Below, one piece after another: positions 22,279 through 33,768 of a DNA stretch of 64,000 nt. The notes under the pieces are model-generated. The model saw only the letters and a list, made by a program, of their open reading frames with translations. It was not told where the DNA came from and made no database searches. Position 1 is the first letter of the stretch, and each line of letters begins with the position of its first letter. The DNA comes from Euclidia mi. Lineage: Eukaryota > Arthropoda > Insecta > Lepidoptera > Erebidae. Made by a program: the position numbers and the translations under genes. The DNA lies in the NCBI GenBank assembly GCA_944739405.2, contig OX123186.2:40223551-40287550 (forward strand), in the 5' to 3' direction.

Positions 22279-23345
22279 ATTCGGGGTAACACAAATCTAC
22301 TTTCAGTCTCAAGTTGTGTCAAGACACTCCTTATTCTAAAGACTTCAGAAACTCTATAGGCAAAGAGCTCAGATATTTACATAGAGGCGCATTTCTTAGG
22401 GGCGCTTTGAAGACAAACTTTCTGTGACCCAAATTGCCGCTTGGTGGCGTGGCAATCGCGCTGTGACAGCTGTCTCTACGAGAGCAAGAGAGACGAATGT
22501 TCCTATGTGTATCTTAACTACGAGAGCAAGAGAAACGAAGAACGACGCCAGTGCCGCTATCAGCGCCAACTACGAACTAAACTGGAGACAGTCTCCACTT
22601 GGAATCGGCACACGAAATCCTTAAGAACTGCGCTTCTATGTAAATCTGTATTCATTGCTATAGGGCCAGTATCCATGACATTATATACCGTTATCTACCG
22701 AAAGGTACATAATAACGTCACCTTGCATACAGTCAAATGTCAAAGCCATGTTCTAACACATGTTCAATATATCTCTATTAACATTTTCGCATCTTTAATA
22801 TTAGTAGGGAAAATCGTTTCAGCCGTTTAAGCTTATTATAATTATTAGTTTATATATGCGAACAATTTAATCAACGTGCACAATATGACATTATGTATAA
22901 CGTGTGACGTGACAGTACTGACAGATATGCGATAGCACATGCGAAGCACTCAATTGTTAACGCATGCGATCTTACTTCCAAGAGGTTTTGTGCCGTACAA
23001 ACTTCTACCCTCCCTATAATCCCTCCCAGTTAAATTTTGGCAACTTATGGTAGACTATGTCCGTATCCATGGTCCAATATATCTCTATATCTTGTTGTAT
23101 ATAATGTAAATTATATTTATTGTTAATTTTCAGTAATCCAAAATAATTATAGTCAGTTTTGTTGCTTTTATTTGGTGTGAACGTATAACAAACTGTGAAG
23201 TGTTGAAACCGGTCAAAAATCAAGCAACCCGCCGACATCTATATTAAATTTCAACAAAATCGGTTCAGCCGTTTTAGCGTGAAAACGGAACATACATACA
23301 TATAGACATACAGACACACTTTCGAATTTATTATATTAGTAGAGA
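22247..23345 (-). mobile_element. Minus-strand non-coding Helitron-like element
   Basis: On the minus strand it starts A|TCTCTACTAATATAATAAA at 23345, a 5' terminus type I associate with lepidopteran Helitrons. It passes GTTCCGTTTTCACGCTAAAA and CGGCTGAACCGATTTTG and reaches GCGGCGGACAAAAGC at about 22247, next to the central TAG of the palindrome. The part 22600-22990 is also found reversed at 62290-62770. No protein is encoded. An alternative is a nest of two elements, because a second internal CCTACTAATATT start occurs near 22805. Confidence 0.55.
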
Positions 23346-23689
23346 TATGCAACCCGTTCGCCGCCATATTTTATAAATCAGTATCTATGTACTATGTTTA
23401 TTCCTTTCAGATTTTGAATGTGATAAATGCGTGTTCCCATGACGTTTTGTGTTTACCTACTTTTGATGAATGGTGCCTAGTGGAAAATAAGCTATCGTAA
23501 TTTGTTATTATCTTTTTGCAGAAGTAAAATTTATCTGCTCGTTATTTTTTTTTAAACGGTTTTATTTTACTATTTTCTTTAGGCCATACCAATATTATCC
23601 CATCACATACTCGATGATTAATGAGGTACATGACTATTACTTAAACCCTTTTACATGCTGATCAGTGTTGCGATACTGTTGGCTTTGGT

Positions 23690-23880
23690 ATGCAACCTTA
23701 GGCTGACCTCATATTGGGCGTGCGCGTTCTTTCTTCGAGTGGACGCCTGGGTATGTGCTCGGCGTGCGCTCGGTGTTCGCTCTGTAGCTAGCTCTGTAGT
23801 ACAAAGAGAACGCCGCCGGGCGCACGCCGAACGGATGCTAGGCGCACGCCGAGCGCACTTGTTATTTCAATTTTCGTAAA
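23690..23880. mobile_element. GC-rich inverted-repeat element, probably a MITE
   Basis: Much more GC-rich than its surroundings. The core arms GCTCGGCGTGCGC (near 23758) and GCGCACGCCGAGC (near 23841) are reverse complements, with a TAGCTAGCT centre between them. No coding content. The 75-aa frame across it is a by-product of base composition. Confidence 0.5.
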
Positions 23881-24029
23881 CCATGTTCAAAATAACACGA
23901 CTAACTTGCTGTATCGGCGACTATGTCTGCATAAGATCATTTTATAATCGTCTTTCTTAATATCTGTAATTTATGACTTTGTCAACAAGTGTCTCTTTGT
24001 GCAGTTGTTTTCTTACAAAAGCGGAAAAG

Positions 24030-24466
24030 AGAGAGAGGCGCGGCACGGCGTGGCACAGCATGATTCGGTAGCTCGAAGGACGCTTCGGCATGACGCGGCA
24101 TGCCACGTCATACCGAGGCGTCCAATTGACTGGAATTTTGTATTAATAGCACTTCTTGCTGAAGATGAAGAAAGACATATACAAACTGATACGTTGAAGA
24201 GAAAACAATTCGGGGTATATAATTTATAGCGAACAAGATTTACTAACGGTGATTTCAGCAACTTATTTACCTAATGATTACGCCGTGGTATACTGCAGGA
24301 CGCCGTGGCATACCGCGGCGTCCCGCAGTATGCCACGACGTGCCACAGTATGATTGTATCGTAATAAAGTAATATGAATTCTAAACTCATTGAAATAAGA
24401 ATAAAAATTACTTGATCAGTAATAAAATCCTTTGCCATGCCGTGCCGTGCCGCGACGTCAGAGCGC
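24030..24466. mobile_element. GC-rich-ended TIR element
   Basis: Left end GGCGCGGCACGGCGTGGCAC and right end TGCCATGCCGTGCCGTGCCG are imperfect inverted repeats. The interior holds further palindromic pieces (GACGCCGTGGCATACCGCGG near 24300) in AT-rich filler. It looks like a non-autonomous DNA transposon with compound terminal repeats. Superfamily not determined. Confidence 0.55.
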
Positions 24467-24514
24467 GCCAGCATTTAAAGAATATCGACGACAATACAGT
24501 TTAATCTAATATCT

Positions 24515-24748
24515 AATCTGAATTTACATGTTTGTTTGTTTGGTTGAACGCGCTAGTCTCAGGAACTACTGGTCCGATTTGAAAAATACTTTGAGTGTTA
24601 GATAGCCCATTTATCGAGGAATAAATAGGCTATATAGAATATATAGGCTAGATAGCCCATTTATATAGGCTATATAACATCACGTTATGAGCGACGGGAG
24701 CGGAGCTGTAGCCATACATAACGCGGGTGTAACCGCGCGCTCATCTAG
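24515..24748 (+). mobile_element. Non-autonomous Helitron-like fragment
   Basis: Body phrases TTGTTTGGTTGAACGCGCTA, CTACTGGTCCGATTTG and GATAGCCCATTTAT are followed by a textbook Helitron 3' end: stem CGCGG/CCGCG (24722-24726, 24733-24737), seven bases, CTAG (24745-24748), then T. The GATAGCCCATTTAT piece is duplicated internally. The 5' end is not certain. Confidence 0.6.
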
Positions 24749-26362
24749 TGTTGTTATATTCTGTGATATTAATTTCTGTGTACTTTTTATGTATTTATTA
24801 CTTGGTAAATATTCAACCTGTAGCTTTCCACCGCAGAGCAAAGGCCTCACTCTGCTGAGTACTTAGGCTGTAATATTTATTTTCCTTGCTTACAATATAT
24901 CGAACTCAAATAGGTTTGTATCCTACGTGCCAATACACAATTTATATGCATAATTTGTGTATTCTGTAGTTGGCGCGATTAAGATTCCCACTTGACAAAT
25001 GACCATGATATTTGACACATAGTAATTTATTGCTTCTCATAAGGATAAAGCATGGCATGACTGGTCTAACGTTTGTATGAAATATGAATCGGATATGTTG
25101 ATGACAGTTGCATGGAATATCGCTAAGTTTAGGTGCTGGCCTACATTCATAAATAAATGAAGTGTCACACATTTAGCGATGATTGGTGAATCAACAGTAC
25201 TTAATAAGAACTTGAATATCACTACGCATTTTAGCCGATAAAGTCACACTGAGTGCGTTTAAATTGGTTCAATTAAAGATTCCACTGCAATTTTCTGTAG
25301 AACTTTGAGTCTCGAAAATGGATCAAGTACTAATCGGACTCGTATACTAAGCATTCCGTACCATTGTATATCTTTGTCTATAACCTGCCAGTATGTTTCA
25401 ATCCATTTAGGTTAATGGTTATACTTGGTAGCTTCAAAGCTAGCCAGTCTACCTACTGGGGATGTGATTAAATTAATGTTATATAAATTTATGGATATAC
25501 CTTAAACTAACGAAAAATATATTTCGTCGAAAAATTATTTCATTTTAAAGAATAAATTTATTTGTCGGCGGCGATAGGCCTGTCCCAATTTCCTAGAGAA
25601 ATCCAACGGTGCTGATTGGAACCACCTTAGTTTCACAATAAACACCAAGTATAGATGAAGCACATTTATTGCATTAAAACACGCACTATTTATGTGTCGC
25701 TGTAACCAAACCATATCTTGAATTTAAATCGATGAGTGCCATCTATCGGCACGGAACATATATCGACGGTTGAAAGGTAATAGGGTATAAGCAACAAAAA
25801 CTAAATTGTCCAGGAGAGCAGTTTAAAGATATCAATTGTAGAAAAATGGACATAATTTTTTTATTTACTTTCATATCGAGAAAATGGAAACACCTCTGGA
25901 ATCAAGAAAAAATTAAGCATTTATTGGCACTTCTATTTATTTGATTAGACGTTGATTTATTTGATTTTATGTCGCTTAGATCATCTGACCTTATTTGCAA
26001 CATGCAGTAATAAATTAAATAATTACATATACACAGAAAAAAACAAAGAGAATAGAAGACGTAGCTACATTTGATCTCCTCATACCAAAAGGTAATAGGG
26101 CATAAGTCACATGTCTGTAGAATAACTAAAAAGGGGTAAAGGAGGATAAGTGACAATTCGCCTCATTATGCCGAAAGGTAATGGAGCATAAAATACACTG
26201 CTTAGCAAAACATCGTAAGGATGTTAGAGATTAGCGACAATGTATGTAGGTTAAAAAAAAGGTAACGTGGCACTGCCACAGATGAAGTTTTATGTATCAA
26301 GAAGAAAACGAGAACGTCCAACACACAGTATAATCTGGACAAATGGTAACTGCACGTTACCA

Positions 26363-26404
26363 TTAAAGATGTGACATTTAATGCATTAAATGTCACGTCT
26401 TTAA
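26363..26404. repeat. 42-bp palindrome
   Basis: Arms 26363-26382 and 26385-26404 match with one mismatch around GC. Centre ATTTAATGCATTAAAT. It lies inside the DNA transposon. Confidence 0.9.
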
Positions 26405-27158
26405 AATAATAATAATAACAACCAATGTGGTTCTCCTATAAAGTAAGACTTAAGGAATTGCATACATTTTAAGGGTTACCAGTTATCGGTCCTTAGGTCA
26501 AACGAAATCATAATTATTATTATTGGACCAAATTATTGGTGTGATTAAATAAAAACAAAATACGTTTTAACTATTAATTTAAAAAAACAGTTACAAAAGA
26601 CAAAGTATTTTTTTAAACTTACTAAAACGCAAAATAACAGCCTTCAAGTAAATAATTTTAAAAGTCTCTCAAAATATTTATTTTGACTTACAACTAACCA
26701 CGTGCAGTGTCATGTGCAACTAGTATATACTAGTTATACTAGTGTTAACCTCTTATTTAGCCACTATGACAAAAGCTATTTTGGTTACAATAAATAAAGT
26801 GTCTTAAAAATATACAATAATCAGTCACAAAGTGTGGTAGGTACCACATAAAAGTAGAGTAGGCATAATGGTTATTGAAGGAACTATAATATAATAATGG
26901 GTTTTTAGACGATACGTATCTTCGTTAGAGAGCAGCATTTAAGTAAAATCAACTGCGTAATCACAGGTCAATTATTGTTGACAAATCTAACTAATCAGCT
27001 AATCGAGATCAATAATTAATTATCTAATCAGTCTTTAATTAAAAGTATCTTCTAAAGATTAATCTAAGTACATATCTAGATTGAAAAAACCTCAAGAAAA
27101 AGTAAACAACAAAAAAAGAATGCACAGTCATCAAAAAATAATGTTAAAGATAAGTTGA

Positions 27159-27674
27159 CTATTGATCAACACTATCTTCGATATCAGTATCTGGCAAAGT
27201 ATATTTCACCTTTTTGTTGAAAGTCAAAGCTAAGTACTCTGCCTGAAACTGTCGAGGTATAACTTGGTCTGAGCAAAGCTTCAATAAATCTTTGTATTTA
27301 TTCTCATTAATCGGCAGGGCTGTAGGATAGTAGTCAGGTATATCAAGAAACTTTGTTTTCTACGCGACTTCAATATGGGACACAGGTGTTTCCGGATCCA
27401 TAGAGAATTTAACCGTTGCTGATGTACGGTTCTTTTTGAAGGTGGCGACTCGTATTTTACTTATTTTGCCCGCAGGATTGTCCACAAAATACTTGTCTGC
27501 GAGTAGGTCCCATCTCTTGAAAACTTTGTAAGTTAACTGCTCTACATCAAAGGGCTTTGGATTTTGCCTTGACGTTTGGAATACTGTATACCACAAAAAA
27601 GTCATTGTAGAGCCATGGGAGTTAGCGCATTCGAAAAAAATTTTTTTTTCAATAGGATGGCATTTAAAAGTCAT
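27159..27674 (-). pseudogene. C-terminal remnant of an insect transposase-like protein
   Basis: On the minus strand the frame runs from ATG at 27674 through an in-frame TAG (27360-27362) to a stop at 27159-27161, about 170 codons. Pieces visible: NPKPFDVEQLTY, DNPAGKISKIRVATFKK, then after the TAG IPDYYPTALPINENKYKDLL and QVIPRQFQAEYLAL. This order resembles, from memory, the C-terminal end of the large family of insect proteins with a DUF7869-type RNase-H-like core, which look like transposases. No catalytic core is left here. The frame begins about 30 bases inside the terminal repeat, so the missing N-terminal part was removed by internal deletion. Family assignment moderate; status as pseudogene firm. 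Confidence 0.55.
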
Positions 27675-28434
27675 TTTAGGTAAAATTGTCGCTTATTACC
27701 TTTTAACCGTCGATATACATATATTTAATGTCTTTTTCGAAGATTAAATTTTAACCGTAATTCCGATTCCCATTTGAAGATTAAACAAATTATAAATTCA
27801 CAGATTATTTTATATTTTGATTAATTTAATAACTTTCAGTATATTAATATGTAGGTCTTAAATGTAATACAAGTGCTTAATGACTTTAAGCACAATACAA
27901 TTTTAACATCAAACACAAAACCAAATAATTATACTTAACTGAGAGTTCAGTTAATTGATTCAATCAAAATATGCCCTTAGCTCTGCTTATTCACTTTTTT
28001 AAATGTGTAAAATAAACGCACTACTTATACCAAACTACAATATTTGTTCGTATTCAGTGGCGAAGTACAAATTCGTCACGTATGACGCTTCTAAGTAACT
28101 TTTTACCTGGACACAAGCTCGTAAATTTTACCTAGATAAAAAAAATATTTTAAACAACTCCCATAAAACATTCGACTCACGTCAAAACCATAAAATGATG
28201 CAGCAATGTATCGAGTTTTCCGTGTCATTAATATTTACCAAGTTATAAACATTAATGTTTTCACTCGAACAGAAATCCTTGCGAACAAAGTTTTCACATT
28301 AAGAAATGACAAACATTTAAATTCGTGCATAAACTATTCACAAACAAAATATATGTATTTACGTACGTGAATTTGCGAAGGTTGATACTAGGAGCGGAAC
28401 TTCAAAGGATTCGGAGGACGTTTAGCGGGGCCAG

Positions 28435-28692
28435 ATGGAAGCCGGGCCGCGGTCAGCTCCATTTCCGAATGAACCCAGATTAGTTGCTGTCCGCAGGGTT
28501 GACGTAGTCTTACTTTACTTATTTATGGGTGGTTTTGTCGTGTCTTGGTTGGTAGGCGCACGTACTAAGCGACAGTCTGGACCACTTCGCATTAATAACG
28601 GTACGAAATTATTGCCATTAGCATTAGTAGTTCATGTTTACAAAAAAACACACAACATAAACCAAGGTAGATTTATTTACCAATTTTGTTAA
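28435..28692 (+). CDS. Possible small membrane-protein exon (copy B)
   Basis: The same 85-codon frame as 4604-4861 with an identical peptide, including the hydrophobic stretch at residues 23-42. Identity fits recent duplication as well as constraint, so it is not evidence for a gene. No family recognised. Confidence 0.2.
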   Translation: MEAGPRSAPFPNEPRLVAVRRVDVVLLYLFMGGFVVSWLVGARTKRQSGPLRINNGTKLLPLALVVHVYKKTHNINQGRFIYQFC

Positions 28693-29717
28693 GATTTTAT
28701 ATATATTTTATGTAACTAGCTGAACCTCTGACTTACACTAAGAAATCGTCTTACATACAAAGTTAAAAAACAGGCACGGTTCAGTTCACCTTTGCTTTTG
28801 AAGTCCATTGCATTATATTTACGGCGGTAAAGTTGGTAGCTAACTAAATTCACTATAAAACAAGGAATAAAAACTAAAGTGGAATTCGAGTCATAACTCA
28901 TAGAAACTGGTTCGATACAAACTAGTTTGAAAATTAAATGAAGTGAATTCACATTCATTCAGAATTTAAATTCACTGATATTTAATTTATGAGTTGGTTT
29001 AAAATTGATAATAATAATATTAGTTTAGTTACAAGATAGACTTAAGCTGTGAATGCTATGCTTACATAGCATTCAAGAGTTGTATTTTTAATTTTGATTT
29101 TGATGGAGTACTCGCATTAATGTTGATGAGTGGGCTGTACTGCTACTACCAAGAATTTGCTAAAAATGATTAAAAAACCAAGAAAGGAACATATTTTATA
29201 AGCGGTGTCATCGACATGGGAAGTAATGTATACGACCGCTGGAATTAATCTCTTTTTAATCATGGTACTTCAATTTAGAGAAACTTTCGTAAACTTTCGT
29301 TAAAGCTTTTACGAAATAAAGATACATTATGATAAGAACACAAAAGATGAAGCACTCCTTGTAGCCTGCTTAGAACCTGCGCATAAGAGGCTTTTATGAA
29401 TATTTATTTCCGAACGTTTTAAGCTTTTGTAAAATAACGTCGGTATATCATTAAAGTGATCCAACTCTCAATTTATCTGATTTATACGACAAATCATGAC
29501 TTGTTAGCCAAATTGCCGCAAAATCACTTAATATCCCAAATGTCATAAGTCAAGACTGAATGATTATTCCTAAAGAAGCGACCTTCTAGGCGAAAAAAGA
29601 AGTCCCTACAAAAAGCCCAATACCTACCAACATATTGTTTACACGCCTGGATTTTAATAAAATGTAAAATGAAACACATTGAGTTCTAAAGATCACTTTC
29701 AGATACACTCCTTTTTT

Positions 29718-29952
29718 AACCGACTTCAAAAAAAGGAGGAGGTTCTCAATTCGTCGGAATCTTTTTTTTTAATGTATTTTCCCCGATTTCTCTAAGGCGC
29801 CTGGACCGATTTCAAAAATTCTTGTTTTGATTCAAAGAATATACCTCCCAGTTGGTCCCATGATCATCAGGTCAGGATCTGATCATGGAATCCTGAAAAA
29901 ATCGGAGGAACTCTTCAAATTTTATAAGCACACTTGAAGCGATTTGACGACA
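29718..29952 (+). repeat. ACCGACTTC repeat, cut at the duplication edge
   Basis: Matches 5885-6121. It stops at GATTTGACGACAAC and continues directly into a Helitron 3' end instead of the minisatellite seen in copy A. Confidence 0.8.
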
Positions 29953-29998
29953 ACTAAAGAGAGACGTTCACGCAGACGACGTCGCGGGCAGCAGCTAG
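29953..29998 (+). mobile_element. Isolated Helitron 3' terminus at edge of copy B
   Basis: About 45 bases ending GTCGCGGGCAGCAGCTAG before T. Its last 34 bases match those at 3277-3310 and 22166-22199. No Helitron body precedes it other than the duplicated segment. Confidence 0.6.
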
Positions 29999-30000
29999 TT

Positions 30001-31259
30001 GTTAATATTTATAGTGGTACGTGTGCCAACGAGTTATGCTGTTGTCCGTTAAATTTAACGGAACCCAAAGAAAACATTAATTAAATGACTGCATCCTGTT
30101 TCTAGAAATATGTGACAGTACTGTCGACGATTTATCTAAAGGCTTGTTGTTAACAACATGGATTGAGTGCCAAGCTTTTGAGGTTTGAGAGTAGCCAACG
30201 TGACGCAGAGGACTGTATGCTTACTTTTCATTCCGTGCAACCGTTTACTTATCGTGATTCAAGTTTAATTCTGGCACAAGACAGTGGAGTCGCTAAATAA
30301 CTATTACAGTTATCAAAATGAAATATATTCCGGAATGGTACGTTTTTGAAAAGGCGCATATTAAATTAAGTTATTCTTCTAATCTGTTTCTTCAAAGCGC
30401 TTACTTCCTACACCACAGATTTAACAGATTGAAAACGCTGCCTATATTAAACGATGTGCTGAAAGGACTTATTTATTTTTTTTATTTTGCCGTCTCCCCT
30501 ATAAATAAAAAAATATCACTTGATCTTCTGACTGATTGACCTTTTGCAGTTTTTGTAATATAAACCGATACGAACAAAGTTAATTATCCGGAAAAGGCAT
30601 CCTGATCACGATCATTCACATAAACTTAAGCGCAAATGTAACAAAATTGTGCGAAAAGATCAAAGCCAATAAAAATGCACGAACTGTGAATCTCAATTTA
30701 TATTCTCATAAATTCATACCCATTACAAAAGCAATCAAATTGCTTTACAATTCCTTGTACAATACAGAATTAAGTTTTTGTTAATTATTCCCTACATGAC
30801 CGGTTGCCGTTTGCCGATGAAATTACACTGAATTTTTCATTACCTTCAGCCATTTAAATATAGCAAGGAATTACCTACCCTAATAGCTGCAATTTCTAGT
30901 AAAATGAACTTAGATACCTATTTTTAATCCAAATGCCAGTATTTTCTGTAATGTGCCTGCATTTATTTCACACATTTTTGTCGCAAATTAAATGCCAGGA
31001 CTATTCGCATGTCATTTCCATACAGACCAAAATTCCATTACTTCTGCGATGACGAATGCGGGCCTAGGTAGAATTCTATCCATGATAATTAGCATTTTCT
31101 GTGCTTTCGGATATAAGGCGCCAAAAATTATGCTTTTATCGGATAAAGATTTTTTAAATTTATTTCACGTATTCATACTATTCATGTATTTCATATTATC
31201 CACTGTAATATTAGGATTGTTGTCAGATAATTTGATTTACCTACTTCCAGGTGTTATAT
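30001..31259. other. Low-copy-looking AT-rich DNA
   Basis: Nothing recognised. Frames at 30318-30539 and 30992-31297 have hydrophobic stretches but no family features, and the second runs into the repeat at 31260. Confidence 0.45.
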
Positions 31260-31457
31260 TCTTAATACATAAAATCCCTGCGTTACTTACTGACTGACAG
31301 ACACGCTACAGCCTAAACTATTGGGCGCAAGAAGCTGAAATTTGGTATGTTTATTCCTTGTGGACCGTAGGAGTGCACTAAGAAGGGATTTCCCGAAATT
31401 CCCACGTGATCGGCCAAAAGGGGTTAATTTAAAATAATTGCTGCTGGCGTCCTCTAG
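31260..31457 (+). mobile_element. 197-bp Helitron-like repeat, copy 1
   Basis: Starts TCTTAATACATAAAATCC, holds TACTGACTGACAGACACGCT and AAGAAGGGATTTCCCGAAAT, and ends GGCGTCCTCTAG before T. It matches 34972-35168 over its full length. TC start and CTAG|T end fit a very short non-autonomous Helitron, though the 5' flank here is T and not A. Confidence 0.6.
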
Positions 31458-32150
31458 TTTAGCTATATAATTTATTTATTTAAGATCGTATTAGTATATT
31501 TATCAGTTATTTTGTTGCCAAAATACAGACTGTAATTCATCATACTAGATGAATTGCCATCCCGAATCTGATGACTGTGCGAGAGTTAACCCAGAAAAAA
31601 TAATTTACTATTCGGTTACTCGAATACTGTAGACAAAGGTTTGTTAGATAAGAGCAATTAATAATTATCATTTGTGTGTTATTTTATATTATATTTGTTC
31701 ATCAGTTATTATTATGCCAGATTTCTAAAAAATATAATTCATCCCAATGATAATGCTCTTGGTCATTCGACTTCGAAAGTTCTAGATTCAGCTCTTTTTA
31801 TTCGAGCGTGTCCGCTAAGGTTCACCCTGTAAGTAATGCGTGTGAACGTAGAGCAGGTTTCGTTATATAAGATAACAAGGTATTTTACCATTAAAATAGA
31901 TTACTTTAACGTGTACATCATTTTGTCCTTAACCTTATACCGCACTATAAGGAGAGTGTGTAGTCTGAGAAAGGTTTCTTTGTGATAACCGTACGAAAAT
32001 TATTTCGATTATTTTTGACTTTATAGATAGATAGCATTCTTTTATTTCTTAAGCCTTAAATATCTTACAAAATTTCACTAGCTGTATTCTTTAAAAAAAG
32101 TTACCATAATTTTCATCGAACGCTTTCCTCCAACATCAAACAACACACGT
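31458..32150. other. AT-rich stretch with a LINE-tail-like motif
   Basis: At 32022-32055 the minus strand reads AATAAAAGAATGCTATCTAT plus CTATAAAG, a polyadenylation signal followed by a TATC tail, like the 3' end of a CR1/Jockey-type LINE. A similar motif (AATAAAGTTTTATCTATCTA) is at about 48972-49000. Nothing else recognised. Confidence 0.4.
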
Positions 32151-32336
32151 ACGATCCAGTTACAAAGCTGGCACGATCAGACCAAAGATAGAAGTGTTGT
32201 ACAAGTTTAGAACGTGACCAGCGCTTTCTTGCAACTACTACAAGTGTTAGCTTGCGCCAGAGTACAGCGGCAATTGAACGCCAAGTGCTGCACTTTGTGA
32301 ACGTCGAAATTAAGCACTAGTTTGGCATTATTTTGG

Positions 32337-32453
32337 ATGGTTGTTATTTCTTTGACGTTGCTCGAACCATGTTGCACTTTTGTTGTAGATGGAATGCTTT
32401 TAGAAGTAGAACAAATAAAACCAATTACTACAAATTCCCTGATTAATGAAAAG
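32337..32453 (+). CDS. Candidate first coding exon of a secreted protein
   Basis: ATG at 32337 (context TTTTGGATGG) opens 39 codons that end exactly at a consensus 5' splice site, GAAAAG|GTAAGT (32454). The first residues, MVVISLTLLEPCCTFVVDG, are hydrophobic like a short signal peptide, followed by a polar segment. The donor is in phase 0. The 150 bases upstream are less AT-rich than the area and could be a 5' UTR. The frame runs on past the donor to 32546 without meaning. No family recognised and the next exon is not identified. A chance ATG with a chance donor remains quite possible. Confidence 0.28.
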
Positions 32454-32546
32454 GTAAGTATCTTTAGAATGCTTACTATAAATTATTTTAAGAGATATCG
32501 GCTGATCAGTAAGTATCAAACGGTTTTTGTATATCTGATTTTATGA

Positions 32547-33765
32547 TTCTGATAATGAACCCATAATTTTCGGCAGTAATCGTGAATTTTGCCAATCAGC
32601 TTAATATAATTGGATGTTCTTTACACAATGTCACAATACTTATACAAAGCTTAGTATTATAAAAACATTTCCAAAATATAAAACCATGTTCCCGAGCTGG
32701 TCTTTCAATTGGCCCACCGCAAGATATGGTTTACTTCTCGACGCGTCCGGAACTGCTTAGTCACTTCGTGTTCGAATCAATGGGTGGTTATAGCTGTAAC
32801 AATAGAATTAGCGCATAGCAAAAGCTTCTTCTTTGTTTTCGGGATTTGGGCAACAACAAACGGTTGTATAAACTCAAAATGAGTTGATAAATGAATCGAT
32901 TATAAACTTTCGCTATTTGTATACATTATACAATTTTATTAAAACGACTCTTACAACGACTGTGGTCGTGGTGGGACTACGGTTGCTATTTTAAATAGTT
33001 AAGACAAACAGTCATCTTCTTCCGATAACAACCTTTCAACCACCAAGCATTCTTAAACCTAAGCTAGTAAGAATCTTAAATAATTTGAAGTCAGAAAACT
33101 TTAGTAAACTCTTTATGAGAACTAGTTTTATAATAAGAAGCTCTTTTTAAAAATCTCGTTTGATGGACCGGATGTTTTAAGTTTGTAGCTAAAAATATTT
33201 TTCATACTTGTTAATATTATGAAGGCAGTCTGAGGTAAAAAACTACCAAATTGAGAACCTCCTTTTTGTTTGCAGCCGGTGAAAAACTAATTACAAATAG
33301 GGTCGTTCCACAATAAACTATAGAGCTATTTTACTTATGTTGCTTTTTTGTATTCTTTGTAGTTCACAGATGAAAACATACCGGATAGGACCCAATATAA
33401 CTCGCTGCGATCTATAGAATAATCACAAAAAGATCAATTGGGCAACGCGGACGCGACTGAATACATTTTGATTGGCATTCACCCTTTCGTATTCGTTGAT
33501 AGACGTCACAATCAAGCGTGTTCAGCATGACGTCATGGCAGAAATTTTGTGAACGTTCATTTCAACTTGAAAATCTAGTCTTTTCAACTTCAGAACGTAA
33601 TAAGGAAAATTAGAAACAAAAATACTACGCAGCAGTCATGTTTACTTTACACAGCACAGGTGCATGAAAATAACAATGTCATCTTGTCGGGTCTTTTCCC
33701 CTTCTCTCTTTACCTATACTGCATCCCTCTCCTTCCTGTTTTTCATGGCATTTCTTCTAAAATTC
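32547..33765. other. AT-rich, nothing recognised
   Basis: Would be intron if the exon at 32337 is real. No TE protein or tRNA gene seen. Confidence 0.45.
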
Positions 33766-33768
33766 TAA

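Larger units (their letters stand above)
25762..27713 (-). mobile_element. DNA transposon with repeated terminal motif
   Basis: Ends are inverted: CGACGGTTGAAAGGTAATA at 25767 and, reversed, CGACGGTTAAAAGGTAATA at 27713. The motif AAAGGTAATAGGGCATAAG, with variants, recurs inside near 26090, 26133 and 26174, giving a cluster of likely transposase-binding sites. The only coding remnant is a C-terminal piece next to the right end, so this is an internally deleted derivative. Its presence in copy B only is explained by the deletion in copy A. Confidence 0.7.
22819..27773 (+). other. Block present only in copy B (4955 bp)
   Basis: Absent from copy A at 3929/3941. It contains the 5' half of the Helitron above, two GC-rich inverted-repeat elements, a Helitron-like fragment and a DNA transposon, listed separately. 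Confidence 0.9.
18886..29952 (+). repeat. Segmental duplication, copy B (longer copy)
   Basis: Direct repeat of 1-6122 with the private block 22819-27773. The left edge as seen (18886) is only where the window's first base aligns. The right edge (29952) breaks inside the ACCGACTTC repeat and is followed at once by a Helitron 3' terminus. Copy B has lost one T near 19483 relative to copy A (ATTTTTGCGG against ATTTTTTGCGG), which breaks the Helitron frame that copy A keeps there. Confidence 0.95.

Noticed and set aside
24601..24680. Internal duplication as a minisatellite
   Set aside because: Only GATAGCCCATTTAT and AGGCTATATA are doubled. It is a small internal repeat of a Helitron-like element, not an array.
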